Origin: Bifidobacterium vespertilionis
GTDB taxonomy: Bacteria; Actinomycetota; Actinomycetes; Actinomycetales; Bifidobacteriaceae
Assembly: GCF_008698145.1 (NCBI RefSeq)
Contig: NZ_RZNZ01000001.1
Coordinates: 248,001-312,000, forward strand
Reading direction: 5' to 3'
Length of the DNA: 64,000 bases
In this document: in pieces, positions 37,086 to 46,098 of the stretch
Position numbering within the stretch: the first letter of the stretch is position 1
Layout of the letters: each line of letters opens with the position of its first letter
Position numbers and translations under genes: made by a program
Notes under the pieces: generated by a model
Database searches by the model: none
The model's input: only the letters and a program-made list of their open reading frames with translations
Told to the model about the DNA's origin: nothing

Positions 37086-37215
37086 GCCGACCATGGTAGC
37101 CGACGCACCGAATCGGTCGAACGGTTCGGTATGATGGACCGTTGGCATATTGTCGGCGCACGGCCGCAGGAATCAGTGGGCGGCCGCGGAAACACAGGAA
37201 GCGAAGGGTTGGATT

Positions 37216-38817
37216 ATGGCGATTGATGCACAGGGTCTGGAGATTCAGATCGGCGCGCGCACGTTGCTGCATCCCTGCGACTTCCATGTGGCCAAGGGCG
37301 ACAAGATCGGTCTGGTGGGCCGCAACGGCGCCGGCAAGACCACCCTCACGCGCGTGATCACCGGGGATCTGCTCCCCACCTCCGGCAAGGTGCGCGTCTC
37401 CGGCAAGCTCGGCTACCTGCCGCAGGACACGCATGCCGCGGACCCCACGCAGTCGGCGCTCGACCGCATGATGAGCGCGCGCGACATCTCCACGATCATC
37501 AGCCGCATCCGCAAGGCCGAAAAGGAGATGACCGACCCGGATCCCGACGTGATGAGCAAGGCCATGAACCGCTACGACAAGGCCATGCAGGACTTCGACA
37601 AGGCCGGCGGCTACGCGGCGCAATCCGAGGCGATCGCCATGGCGAACTCGCTGGGTCTGCCGCAGGAGGTCATGCAGCAGGAGCTCGGCACCCTCTCCGG
37701 TGGCCAGCGCCGACGCATCGAGCTGGCCCGCATCCTGTTCTCCGACGCGGACACGCTGATCCTCGACGAGCCCACGAACCACTTGGACGCCGATTCGATC
37801 GAGTGGCTGCGCGGCTACCTCAAGCGCTTCGAGGGCGGCTTCCTGGTCATCTCCCACTCCACCGAACTGCTGGACGAGGTGGTGAACAAGGTGTGGCATC
37901 TGGATGCGCAGCTCGGCCAGATCGACATGTACTCCCTAGGCTGGAAGGCCTACCTGCACCAGCGCGTGGTGGACGAGGAGCGCCGCCGCCGCGAACGCGA
38001 AGTGGCGGAGAAGAAGGCCGATCGCCTCATGAAGCAGGGCATCCGACTGCACGCGAAGGCCACCAAGGCCGTGGCCGCGCAGAACATGATGCGCCGCGCC
38101 GAAAAGCTGCTCGAAAACACGTCCGAGGCGCAGAGGAAGGAGAAGGTGGCGGACATCCGCTTCCCCGAACCCGCGCCCTGCGGCCGCACGCCCATCATGG
38201 CCAAGGACATCTCCAAGGCGTTCGGCTCCAACATCGTGTTCGCCGGCATCAACCTCGCCATCGACAAGGGCTCCCGCGTGGTCATTCTGGGCTACAACGG
38301 CGCCGGCAAGACCACCACGCTGCGCATCCTCGCCGGCGTGGAGGAGCCGGACACCGGCGAAGTGGTCTACGGCCACGGCGCGAAGATCGGCTACTTCGCT
38401 CAGGAGCACGACACCCTTGATCTTGATTCCACCGTGCTGGAGAACCTGCAGCACGTGGCCCCGGAACTCAACGACACGCAGGCCCGCTCCATCCTGGGCA
38501 GCTTCCTGTTCTCCGGCGATGACGCGATGAAGCCGGCGCGCGTGCTCTCCGGCGGCGAGAAGACCCGTCTGGCCCTCGCCACGCTGGTCACCTCCCGCGC
38601 CAACGTGCTCCTGCTCGATGAGCCCACCAACAACCTCGACCCCGCCTCCCGCGATGAGATTTTGAAGGCCATCGCCAAGTACGAGGGCGCAATCGTCCTC
38701 GTCACCCACGACGAGGGCGCTGTGGAGGCCCTCAACCCCGAGCGCGTGCTGCTCATGCCGGACGGGGATGAGGATTTGTGGAACGACTCCTACCTCGAAC
38801 TGGTGGCTGAGGAATAA
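37216..38817 (+). CDS. ABC-F family ATPase
   Basis: 533 residues, two ABC domains and no membrane segment. Walker A loops GRNGAGKTTLTR and GYNGAGKTTTLR, signatures LSGGQRRRIELAR and LSGGEKTRLALA, and Walker B boxes LILDEPTNHLD and LLLDEPTNNLD. A charged linker (EERRRREREVAEKKADRLMKQG) joins the domains as in ribosome-acting ABC-F proteins, which bind the E site to relieve stalled translation; some give antibiotic protection. The specific subfamily is not resolved. The start is the ATG at 37216 with AAGGG upstream. Confidence 0.93.
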   Translation: MAIDAQGLEIQIGARTLLHPCDFHVAKGDKIGLVGRNGAGKTTLTRVITGDLLPTSGKVRVSGKLGYLPQDTHAADPTQSALDRMMSARDISTIISRIRKAEKEMTDPDPDVMSKAMNRYDKAMQDFDKAGGYAAQSEAIAMANSLGLPQEVMQQELGTLSGGQRRRIELARILFSDADTLILDEPTNHLDADSIEWLRGYLKRFEGGFLVISHSTELLDEVVNKVWHLDAQLGQIDMYSLGWKAYLHQRVVDEERRRREREVAEKKADRLMKQGIRLHAKATKAVAAQNMMRRAEKLLENTSEAQRKEKVADIRFPEPAPCGRTPIMAKDISKAFGSNIVFAGINLAIDKGSRVVILGYNGAGKTTTLRILAGVEEPDTGEVVYGHGAKIGYFAQEHDTLDLDSTVLENLQHVAPELNDTQARSILGSFLFSGDDAMKPARVLSGGEKTRLALATLVTSRANVLLLDEPTNNLDPASRDEILKAIAKYEGAIVLVTHDEGAVEALNPERVLLMPDGDEDLWNDSYLELVAEE

Positions 38818-38909
38818 CGGAGCGTCGTCCGCGTTGCCCCTCGGTCGACGTACCCTCGTACGCCTTCCCTCGGTGCGCCTTGACGCCGCACACGTTATTC
38901 CTCAGCCAC
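38803..38909. repeat. 17-bp inverted copy of the ABC-F gene's 3' end
   Basis: GTGGCTGAGGAATAACG spans the end of the ABC-F gene (38803-38819). Its exact reverse complement lies at 38893-38909. The two are 73 bp apart and would form a perfect 17-bp stem. No T-run follows. Confidence 0.6.
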
Positions 38910-38973
38910 GGGCGGGATTCGGAAGAATCGTCCGTGCTGCTCCTCATCCACGGCCGAAGCCCGGGTATGCCAA

Positions 38974-39242
38974 AATGAGCAAATCCACCGGCCTACACTT
39001 CAAATCAGCCCTGAATCAGCCCGTAGAACAACGGATCCGCTCACTTTGCAACTAGGACAGCACAGAATGAGCGAATCCGATGCGGTAGAACTCCAAATCA
39101 GGCCACCACACATTGGATCCGCTCATTTTGAAGTAAACACGTCACAGAATGAGCAAATCCGATGGCTAGCAGGTCCCCAAAGCGCGCCGCCACACTGGAT
39201 TTGCTCATCCTGCGGTATGCCCGTATCAGAATGAGCAAATCC
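38974..39242. repeat. Tandem 82-bp repeat array with alternating inverted 13-mers
   Basis: AATGAGCAAATCC or a one-base variant occurs at 38974, 39066, 39148 and 39230. The inverted form GGATYYGCTCAYT occurs at 39033, 39115 and 39197. From 39066 on, both series repeat every 82 bp exactly; the first unit is 92 bp. The filler between sites is only loosely conserved. The array fills most of the 438-bp gap (38818-39255) between the ABC-F gene and the convergent gene ending at 39256. No open frame or CRISPR-like spacing. Confidence 0.85.
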
Positions 39243-39255
39243 GGATGCGTCCGCG

Positions 39256-40023
39256 TTATTCCTCGGCGCTCTTCGCAGCCTCGTTGATGCAGCGGATCGC
39301 GTTGAGCGTGCGCGGATAGCCGATGTACGGCATGCACTGGGAGACCACGGCGATCAGGAACCGCTTTTCGTTGCCCACCTTCAGGTTCGCGCCGGCGTGG
39401 GCCGTGAGCTGCGGCTCGCAGCCGCCCTGCGCCGCAAGGAAGCACAGCGTGATCATCTCGCGCTGCCGGACGGTCAGACCGCCGCGCGTGTAGTAGTCGC
39501 CGAAGCAGTTGTCCGCCAGCCACTTGTTGATGTGCCGCGTCTCCTCCGGACCTGACTGGGCGAAGCCGCGCATATGCTCGCCGAAGATGCTGATCTGCGC
39601 CTTCTCCCCCGCCTCGGCGCGCGTTTCCGGCGTGACCGTGCCCTGGGCCGGCAGCGGCAACGCCACGTTCATGGCGCCGAGCACCTCGTTGGTTTTCTTG
39701 AGGAACGGCAGCACGCGGCCGAAGCCCAGATACGCCACCGCCTGGTAGACGATCTCCTTGGTCTGAACGCCGCTGACGCCGGATTCGAACGCCACCGGCA
39801 GCATGAGCTCGTAGTCGTCGATGCCCTGGCATCCGATCAGCGTGGCCAGGATGGCCATTGCACGGGTCGCGTCGTCCAGATCCGGATGGTTGGCGCCCGG
39901 CTCGTTGAGCACCTCGTCGTAGGCGAAGCGGGAGAACAGCTCCACGAATTCGGGGTCGGTCTCCTGCAGCGTTTTGTCGCTGTTCCAGAACCTGTTCATG
40001 CGGGTTTTCAGTTCATCGAACAT
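39256..40023 (-). CDS. Carboxymuconolactone decarboxylase-like protein
   Basis: 255 residues holding two AhpD/CMD-type helical domains: AMAILATLIGCQGIDDYELMLPVAFESGVSGVQTKEIVYQAV in the N-terminal half and LTVRQREMITLCFLAAQGGCEPQLTAHAGANL in the second. The CxxC of AhpD peroxidases is absent, which argues against a peroxidase. AAAGGAA precedes the ATG. The merR gene is 42 bp upstream on the same strand, so the two form an operon. Members often act on oxidised or aromatic compounds; no substrate can be named. Confidence 0.82.
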   Translation of the reverse strand: MFDELKTRMNRFWNSDKTLQETDPEFVELFSRFAYDEVLNEPGANHPDLDDATRAMAILATLIGCQGIDDYELMLPVAFESGVSGVQTKEIVYQAVAYLGFGRVLPFLKKTNEVLGAMNVALPLPAQGTVTPETRAEAGEKAQISIFGEHMRGFAQSGPEETRHINKWLADNCFGDYYTRGGLTVRQREMITLCFLAAQGGCEPQLTAHAGANLKVGNEKRFLIAVVSQCMPYIGYPRTLNAIRCINEAAKSAEE

Positions 40024-40065
40024 GGTTGCGTTCCTTTCGTGCGATTCACGATCTGCGATTCTCGA

Positions 40066-40560
40066 TCATTCCGCCTGCGCGACCGGCGAACCGGTCTTGG
40101 GAGCCTTGCCTCCCACCTGCATGCGCTTGACCCGCTCCACGATGTCGCGGTTCTCCTCCAGCAGCCGCTCGGCATCGTCCTCGCGCCCCTCGGCGATGGC
40201 CCGCCAGTACAGGGTTTTGAACGATACGTACGCCTGCTGCATGCGGATGGCCTCGGCCTTGGCCGCAAGCCTGAGGGATTGGGCGTCAAGCAGCTCCATC
40301 TGCCGCCGGGCGCCTTCGGGACCGTCGAATCGGTTGCGCAGATACGCGCGCATCGATTCGAGCGGCATGCCCGTGGCGGCCAGGCACGACACGATGGTCA
40401 GGGCCTCCAGATCGGCGTCGGAGTAGGCGCGGTGTCCGGAGCTGGGGTCGCGCGCGATGGGATCGATGATGCCGATCTGCTCGTAGTAGCGCAGGGTCGA
40501 TTCGGGCAGGCCCGAGATCATCGACGCCTCGCGGATGGTATGCCAGGTGGTGGTGCTCAT
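40066..40560 (-). CDS. MerR-family transcriptional regulator
   Basis: 164 residues. N-terminal MerR winged helix WHTIREASMISGLPESTLRYYEQIGIIDPIARDPSSGHRAYSDADLEAL, then a long coiled helix. No metal-binding cysteines, so it is of the drug/small-molecule sensing sort. The ATG lacks a Shine-Dalgarno; a promoter ends 7 nt before it, implying a leaderless mRNA. A perfect palindrome lies in that promoter. It is co-directional with and just upstream of the CMD-like gene, its likely target. Confidence 0.88.
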   Translation of the reverse strand: MSTTTWHTIREASMISGLPESTLRYYEQIGIIDPIARDPSSGHRAYSDADLEALTIVSCLAATGMPLESMRAYLRNRFDGPEGARRQMELLDAQSLRLAAKAEAIRMQQAYVSFKTLYWRAIAEGREDDAERLLEENRDIVERVKRMQVGGKAPKTGSPVAQAE

Positions 40561-40567
40561 GGTTCGT

Positions 40568-40594
40568 ACTGTAGGAACTTCAAGTGCTTGAAGT
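40568..40594 (-). promoter_or_regulatory. merR promoter with palindromic operator
   Basis: On the minus strand the 18-bp palindrome ACTTCAAG-CA-CTTGAAGT (40577-40594) ends three bases before a -10-like TACAGT (40568-40573). A -35-like TTTACT overlaps its far end at an 18-bp spacing, and the ATG is 7 nt after the -10. This is the MerR layout, with the operator inside the spacer. Confidence 0.7.
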
Positions 40595-40643
40595 AAATCG
40601 GCGACACGCGGGGCGGACTGCCCGCCACAGCTGTTCAATCGAT

Positions 40644-40695
40644 CCATAAAACAGTTTGCCCCGCTGTTATGCATATGATCATAGCAGTGGGGCAA
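40644..40695 (-). terminator. Terminator of the SDR gene
   Basis: In the minus direction TTGCCCCACTGCTAT pairs with ATAACAGCGGGGCAA with two mismatches, around ATGATCATATGC... and is followed by ACTGTTTTATG. Confidence 0.65.
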
Positions 40696-40716
40696 AAACC
40701 CATGAATTCCAACGCG

Positions 40717-41502
40717 TCAGCGCTCGCGGTACACCTTGGTGTAGGAGCCCTCCGCGCGCGGGCGGACCACGATCTGGTCGATGTCCACAGTGTCCGGTTG
40801 GCCCAGCGCCCACGTCACGCATTCGGCGATGTCCTCGGCCTTCAGCGGGCTGGGCACGCCGGCATACACGGCGGCCGCGCGCTGCGCATCTCCGCCAAAG
40901 CGCTTGAGCGAGAACTCGTCGGTCTCCACCATGCCGGGCGCGATGTCGATCACGCGCAACGGCTCGCCGATCTGCTCGAGGCGCAGCACACGGGCCATCA
41001 CACGCTCGGCGAACTTGGAGGCGCAGTAGCCGGCGCCGCCCTCATACGGCTCGATGCCGGCCGTCGAAGAGATCACCAGCACCGTGCCGCCGCCCGGAGC
41101 ACGCTTCAACCCCGGCAGCAGCTTCTGCGTGATGCGCAGCGTGCCGATCACGTTGAGCTCGTACATGCCCCGCCAATCGTCCAGACTGGCCGTGGCGACC
41201 GGATCCTTGCCGAACGCGGCACCGGCGCAGTTGACCAGCGCCTTGACCGGCCCACCGGCCAGCACCCGCTCCACGGCGGCCTGCGTGGAGGCCTCGTCGG
41301 TCAGATCGCACACCACGTAGCTCGCGGCCGGGCCGACCTCCTCCACCAGCGCCTTGAGCTTGGCCTCGCGGCGGGCCAGAGCCACCACGGTCCATCCGGC
41401 CTTCACCAGTGCGCGCACGCTGGCCGCGCCGATGCCGCTCGACGCCCCGGTCACCACCGCGCGCTTGGCGGACGCGGCACCCGCTTCAATCACATCACCC
41501 AT
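40717..41502 (-). CDS. Short-chain dehydrogenase/reductase
   Basis: 261 residues with the classical SDR set: cofactor loop VVTGASSGIGAASV, NCAGAAF, catalytic Ser in VLVISSTAG, and Tyr/Lys in GYCASKFAERV. DIAPGMVETDEF follows. An arginine in the loop after beta-2 (ALARREAK) favours NADP(H). It reduces or oxidises a small alcohol or ketone, substrate unknown; YdfG-like serine/3-hydroxy acid enzymes are the nearest in style. GGAGG stands 6 nt before the ATG at 41502. Confidence 0.9.
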   Translation of the reverse strand: MGDVIEAGAASAKRAVVTGASSGIGAASVRALVKAGWTVVALARREAKLKALVEEVGPAASYVVCDLTDEASTQAAVERVLAGGPVKALVNCAGAAFGKDPVATASLDDWRGMYELNVIGTLRITQKLLPGLKRAPGGGTVLVISSTAGIEPYEGGAGYCASKFAERVMARVLRLEQIGEPLRVIDIAPGMVETDEFSLKRFGGDAQRAAAVYAGVPSPLKAEDIAECVTWALGQPDTVDIDQIVVRPRAEGSYTKVYRER

Positions 41503-41515
41503 CGCAAACCTCCAT

Positions 41516-41761
41516 TCAGCTTTCAACCATATCGGAACGCACTCGCTCCGCGGCGATGTCAGCGCCATTCGGCCATGTGGGCACGCCAAAGGCGATGAAC
41601 ACCCTGTTGAACTCGTCAGGATCGGACAAAGCCCGGTAAACCGGCTGCTTCATGAAAGGAGACATGTCGAACACTCCCCTTGCCCCATCCGAACATGCAA
41701 CCTTCAGCCGATGCTGCGGCATCGGCTCCACGCTTGTCACCGTAACCAATTTGGAAACCAT
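41516..41761 (-). CDS. DUF2442 protein
   Basis: 81 residues matching the DUF2442 pattern: SVEPMPQHRLKVACSDGARGVFDMSPFM, FIAFGVPTWPNGADIAAERV. AGGGAGAA precedes the ATG. It follows a DUF4160 gene (here frameshifted) by 11 bp, the usual partner arrangement; such pairs have been proposed as toxin-antitoxin-like modules. Its own frame is intact. Confidence 0.85.
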   Translation of the reverse strand: MVSKLVTVTSVEPMPQHRLKVACSDGARGVFDMSPFMKQPVYRALSDPDEFNRVFIAFGVPTWPNGADIAAERVRSDMVES

Positions 41762-41772
41762 AGGATTTCTCC

Positions 41773-42029
41773 CTACCTCAAGGGCTCGATGCGGAAGACC
41801 GGCTCACCGGCCTGCGCGATCTCCCAGTTGGCTTTCAACTCATCCTGATGCAATTTTATCCACGCCACAACTAGCCTCTCCTGTTCCGCGGCAGCTCCCC
41901 TTCATCCAAGGTACCGTCGAACAGATAAGCGGCCTCGAACTCGCCATACTTTGCATGGATATGAGGCTTGGGATGATCGTTGTAGTTCATCGTGATGATG
42001 ATTCCAAAGAACATGCTGATAACCGGCAT
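41773..42029 (-). pseudogene. Frameshifted DUF4160 protein
   Basis: From the ATG at 42029 (TGGAG upstream) it reads MPVISMFFGIIITMNYNDHP, IHAKYGEFEAAYLFDGTLDEGELPR for 48 codons, then runs into a TAG a few codons on. Moving one base, as if AAA had become AA at 41884-41885, gives QERLVVAWIKLHQDELKANW and RIEPLR-stop, the expected DUF4160 C terminus, ending at 41773. So one base has been lost from an 85-residue gene, or the read is wrong there. It pairs with the DUF2442 gene. Confidence 0.82.
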
Positions 42030-42041
42030 CGTCAGCTCCAA

Positions 42042-42488
42042 TCAACCCCGGTTGTCGAACATGGACAGGACCATCTTGCTCGGCTCGACCGCGTAGACCG
42101 TGTGCGGCAGGCGCGTGCCAAGATAGACCACGCCGCCGGGCGCAAGCTCCACCTCGCGGCCCTCGGCGCCGATGCGCAGGAGGCCGGAAAGCACCTGGAT
42201 CATGACCGGCATCGCGGCCGTGTGCTCGGTGAGCACCTGATCCCTATCGAAGGCGAACAGGACCGTGCGCAGCCCGTCCTCCTTAAGGACGGTGCGCGAG
42301 ACCGTCGCTTCGGTCTGGATTTCGATCATCGAGGCCAGATCGGCGATGTCGACCATGTGGGGCGCGTCGGCCTCCGGCGCGGGAGCCGCAACCGGCGCAC
42401 CCGAACCCGAGCCCGGCCCGTGACCGCCATGCTCCCCGTGGCCGCATCCGCATGCGCCGTCGCAGCGGTGATCGTGTTCGTTGGCCAT
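42042..42488 (-). CDS. Cupin protein with His/Cys-rich N-terminal tail
   Basis: 148 residues. The first 25 are metal-ligand rich (HDHRCDGACGCGHGEHGGH). A Pro/Ala/Gly linker follows. Then a single cupin barrel: SRTVLKEDGLRTVLFAFDRDQVLTEHTAAMPVMIQVLSGLLRIG and APGGVVYLGTRLPHTVYAVEPS, with fewer metal histidines than the classical motif. AAGGAGG lies within the last codons of jetC and the ATG is one base after its stop, so translation is coupled. It may be a regulator, a metal sensor or unrelated cargo. Confidence 0.82.
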   Translation of the reverse strand: MANEHDHRCDGACGCGHGEHGGHGPGSGSGAPVAAPAPEADAPHMVDIADLASMIEIQTEATVSRTVLKEDGLRTVLFAFDRDQVLTEHTAAMPVMIQVLSGLLRIGAEGREVELAPGGVVYLGTRLPHTVYAVEPSKMVLSMFDNRG

Positions 42489-42489
42489 G

Positions 42490-45400
42490 TCAAACCTCCT
42501 TGGAACGCACGGGCGCGGACTGTTCCGCCCCGGGATGATCGGAATGATCCGTCCCCTGCATTGTACCGTCGGGACCGTCCTCCTTGGGGCTGTCGGGTCC
42601 GTCCTCCTCGGGGTAATCCTCGTCAAGCCCGTCGAGCACCACCTCGCGCAGATCGGACAGGTTGGTATCCGGATCGCGCCGGGCGACGTACGCCTTGGTT
42701 GCCACCTCGAGGATCTCCGCGGTCTTGCTTTCCGGCGCGGAGACGATCACCTGGAAGCCCAGGCGCGGCAGCACGGACAGCGCGCGCTGCGTGTACCGGC
42801 CGTCGGCCTTGATGAGCGCCTCATCCAGGAACAGCGTGGTGTAGGTGGGCCGGCCGATCACGTCGCCGCCGAGCAGGTAGATGAGCGCCGCGCCGTACAC
42901 GAACGACGTGAGCTCCTGCAAGGCGCCGCCGGACTTGCCGCCGGTGGAGGTGATGCGCTCGTCCGGTCCGCTGGCGTGGTGGACTGTGGCGTAGAACCGG
43001 GAACGGCAGCGCGGGTCGAGGTTGCGCGCGCCATAGCTCTTGATGCCGTTGGCGTCGCGCACCTGGTCGAGCTCCTCGCGCAGACGGTCCACCAGTCCCT
43101 TGCATTTGGCGAAGGCCTGTCGCGCGTCGCGCGCATCGGTATGATCCGCAGCGGCCCCTGCGACCGCCCCGGTGCCCGCGCCACCCCGCCCGGCCTTCCA
43201 ATCGGCCAGCATGCGCATCGTGCGCCTGAGCAGGCCGGAGAAGGCGGTTTCGGGCGCGCGCACGTCGGCGCCGATGGACAGCCTGCCGTGCCGCGGGCCG
43301 AACGACTGCCCGTCGAGCATGGCGTTGATGCGCTCCAGCTGCTCGCCGATGCCCCGCGCGTCGGTGTCGATCGCGCGGCCCAGCTGCGTGAAGTCCATGA
43401 GCATCTTGTCCAGGCAGTTGGCGTACTCGTCGTCGGTGGCGTTCACCGCGGTCAGGCGCGCGAGGCTTTTCAGCTCGTCGAGGTAGTACTTGTAGTCCTT
43501 CACGCTGGCGGTGAGGGCGTCGTCGTCCGGCGCATACCACTCGATGTAGTCGGCCATCTTGGATTCCACGGCCGCACGGACCGCGTCCGCCTGCGAGCGC
43601 AGCGCGGCGATCCGCTGCCCGATCGCGGTCCCGATGGCAGCCACGGCCCGATCGGCGAACCGTTCGGTGGTCCCGTCGCCGGCGTTCGCCGCGGAGACGA
43701 TCACATGCGCGCGGTCCTCCGGACGCAGCACGCCGGCGAAGTTGCGCTCGTAGGCCTGGGCCAGATCATCGGCCACGTCCCGAAGCGGATCCCGCCCCGC
43801 CGATTCGTCCGCCGCGGCCGTGCCGTCGGCCGCCCCCGTACCGTGCGCTTCGAGCCACTCCCGTTCGGCGTCGATCGTGCGCTCTGCGGCCGTGCGGGAC
43901 AGCGCGAGCCTGGATGCCTCGGTCTGCGCAGCGGTCATCCTCTCCGCCGATTCGCGCTTCATGTCCAGCAGGTCCGCGAGTTCGGGATCGTTGCGCACGG
44001 CGTCAATCCGCTCCTCCACGTCGGCGACGCGAGTCTGAGCAGCCTCCACATCCACCTTGTCCCAGGGCGTGTATGCAAGGGCGCCGGCCAGTTCGCGGAC
44101 GGCGTGCAGCGTTTCGATCGCCGCCTTGGCATCCCGGTAGCGCCCGTCCGCATCCTGCAGCCGCCGCTGCGCATCGTCGGCCTGCGCGCGCAGATCGGCC
44201 AGATACGTCTCGTTGGCGAAGCCGATCACCGCGGCGATGCCCTTGGTGCCGTGCCAGCCACGTGTGCCGGATTTGAGCTGGCCGTCGCGCTGGACCTGCC
44301 GGGTCTGGCGGTCGGCGTCGTCGATCGCGTCCACGCATTCGGCGTCCAGACGCTCGGAGCAGGTCTGCGATCTGAGCCACCCGACGAACGGGGAGTCCTC
44401 GCGGTAGCGCAGCTTGCCGGACATCCAGCCGTCGTACGGTTCGTCCTCGTACCGGGCATCGGTGTCCACGAACGTCCAGGTGCGGCGGGTCATGAGCTTC
44501 GGGTCGATGGCGCTGACCTTGCGTGCGAAGCCCCGCTCGTGCCGCTTGTCCACGAGGATGGTCTGGGCCAGCTGTCCGTAGACCACGTTCATGGCGGCGC
44601 GCCATTCCTCGGCGTCCTCGCGCACATCCATGAGCTCGGCCGCGTACGGCAGCTCGTCGGTTGTCAGTCCGGTGGCCTTGGCGAGCAGCGCGCGGGCTTC
44701 GTCCATGGACTGGGAGATGCGCGTGCGCTGGCGGCTCTGGCGTTCGTAGTCCCGCTTGAGCGTCTTGAGGTCGCGGTCGGCCTGCGAGCGCTGCCCCACG
44801 GCCGCGTCCCGTTCGGCTTCGAGTTCGTCCATGCGGCGGTCGGCGTCGGCCGTGTCCGTGGTCATGCGGCTGCGTGCCTCCTGCCATGCCGTCCCGTCCG
44901 CGGGCATGGGTTCGCCGGCGTCCCGGAATCGCGCGGCCATGCGGTCGCGTTGCGCGCGGGTTTCCTCCAACAGGCGGTTCTCCTGTGCCAGTTGGGTTTC
45001 GAGCCGTGCCAGATTGCCTCCGTCGTGGCCCTGCAGCTGCGCCTCGATCTGGACCAGGCGGTCGCGCAGATCGTCTGCCTTGCGGGCGGCGATGCGTTCC
45101 GCGTCCGCCAATCGGCTTGCCTCGGCCTCGTCCAGGGGCAAACGGTCGCGCACCTCGCCGGCCATGCGTTCGAACGCCCATGCGCGGATCGCCGACTTGC
45201 CTGTTTCGCCGCTCGGGTCGACGGGATCGTATGCGCGCAGATGCGCCACGGCGTCCGCGTAGTCGCCGTAACGGGTCTGGATGTCCGTGAGGCGCGCGAT
45301 CCGCTTGGCCTTCTCCTCCATGGCCCGGAAGTTCTCGTCGTAGCGGTCCCAGTCGTCCACCGCGGCACGGGCGAGCTCCAGCGCGTCGGGCACGCCGAGC

Positions 45401-46098
45401 ACGCCCTGCTTGAAGATGTCGTCGAGACGGGATGGCGCGTCGGCCGACTGGATTTTGTGCAGGAGCCGGCATGCGCCCTCGCTCAGTCCCATCACGCCCC
45501 AGATGTGCGCGTGGAAGGCGGCGGCGTTGGGGAAGGTGGCGCAGCCGGGGTATGCGGCCTTCAGCTGCGCGGGCGTGAAGGGCGCTTCGCGGAACCGGTC
45601 CATGGTCCTTGGATCGAGCGGCCTGTCCCACACCGCGTACTGGCGTCGCACGTCCCCGGAGCCGTCGCCGGCCGTGAGGTACAGAAATTTGCCGCAGGAG
45701 AGCGTCTGTCCGGTGGTGCGGTTCGAGTAGACGTCCACGATCGCGCCCCACACGGATTGCGGGGCCCCGTTCCCGTCGCGCCCCCTGAGGAAGATCGGCT
45801 CATCCCCGTCGCCGTAGCCGAGCATACCGCGCAGGTATGTGTAGTCGCTGCGCTCGGAGCGTCCGGAGTTGGAGGCCTTGTTGAACGGGGTACCGGTGGG
45901 ATACAGCAGGGAGATCTGCGCGTCCACGAGCGTGGACTTGCCCGATTCGCTGGCTCCGGCGAGCAGCGTGACCGGCATGGTTCGGTCCATGGACGGTTTG
46001 AATTCGTGGTAGCCCTCGTAGGAGCCCCAGTTGACGATCCGGCGACTTGAAAGCATCCACCGGTCGGCGATCATCGCCATTTCATCGCGTTGTGCCAT
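42490..46098 (-). CDS. jetC: SMC/MukB-like ATPase JetC (Wadjet/MksB family)
   Basis: 1202 residues. N-terminal ATPase half: [15 protein letters not shown], Walker [19 protein letters not shown] long coiled-coil middle (~270-900) with a hinge-like globular part ([24 protein letters not shown]). C-terminal half: signature [19 protein letters not shown] and Walker [14 protein letters not shown]. This is the layout of the JetC/MksB subunit of Wadjet and MksBEF condensins, which extrude DNA loops. The ATG at 46098 follows GGGGAG and overlaps the end of jetB. No jetD nuclease gene follows; a cupin gene takes that place. Confidence 0.9.
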   Translation of the reverse strand: MAQRDEMAMIADRWMLSSRRIVNWGSYEGYHEFKPSMDRTMPVTLLAGASESGKSTLVDAQISLLYPTGTPFNKASNSGRSERSDYTYLRGMLGYGDGDEPIFLRGRDGNGAPQSVWGAIVDVYSNRTTGQTLSCGKFLYLTAGDGSGDVRRQYAVWDRPLDPRTMDRFREAPFTPAQLKAAYPGCATFPNAAAFHAHIWGVMGLSEGACRLLHKIQSADAPSRLDDIFKQGVLGVPDALELARAAVDDWDRYDENFRAMEEKAKRIARLTDIQTRYGDYADAVAHLRAYDPVDPSGETGKSAIRAWAFERMAGEVRDRLPLDEAEASRLADAERIAARKADDLRDRLVQIEAQLQGHDGGNLARLETQLAQENRLLEETRAQRDRMAARFRDAGEPMPADGTAWQEARSRMTTDTADADRRMDELEAERDAAVGQRSQADRDLKTLKRDYERQSRQRTRISQSMDEARALLAKATGLTTDELPYAAELMDVREDAEEWRAAMNVVYGQLAQTILVDKRHERGFARKVSAIDPKLMTRRTWTFVDTDARYEDEPYDGWMSGKLRYREDSPFVGWLRSQTCSERLDAECVDAIDDADRQTRQVQRDGQLKSGTRGWHGTKGIAAVIGFANETYLADLRAQADDAQRRLQDADGRYRDAKAAIETLHAVRELAGALAYTPWDKVDVEAAQTRVADVEERIDAVRNDPELADLLDMKRESAERMTAAQTEASRLALSRTAAERTIDAEREWLEAHGTGAADGTAAADESAGRDPLRDVADDLAQAYERNFAGVLRPEDRAHVIVSAANAGDGTTERFADRAVAAIGTAIGQRIAALRSQADAVRAAVESKMADYIEWYAPDDDALTASVKDYKYYLDELKSLARLTAVNATDDEYANCLDKMLMDFTQLGRAIDTDARGIGEQLERINAMLDGQSFGPRHGRLSIGADVRAPETAFSGLLRRTMRMLADWKAGRGGAGTGAVAGAAADHTDARDARQAFAKCKGLVDRLREELDQVRDANGIKSYGARNLDPRCRSRFYATVHHASGPDERITSTGGKSGGALQELTSFVYGAALIYLLGGDVIGRPTYTTLFLDEALIKADGRYTQRALSVLPRLGFQVIVSAPESKTAEILEVATKAYVARRDPDTNLSDLREVVLDGLDEDYPEEDGPDSPKEDGPDGTMQGTDHSDHPGAEQSAPVRSKEV

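Noticed and set aside
38974-39242. CRISPR array
   Set aside because: Repeats are 13 bp, alternate in orientation and are phased at 82 bp; no cas gene is in the window.
42481-46050. Long plus-strand open frame opposite jetC
   Set aside because: Low-complexity Arg/Gly/His/Val-rich translation typical of antisense frames in high-GC genes; no motif.
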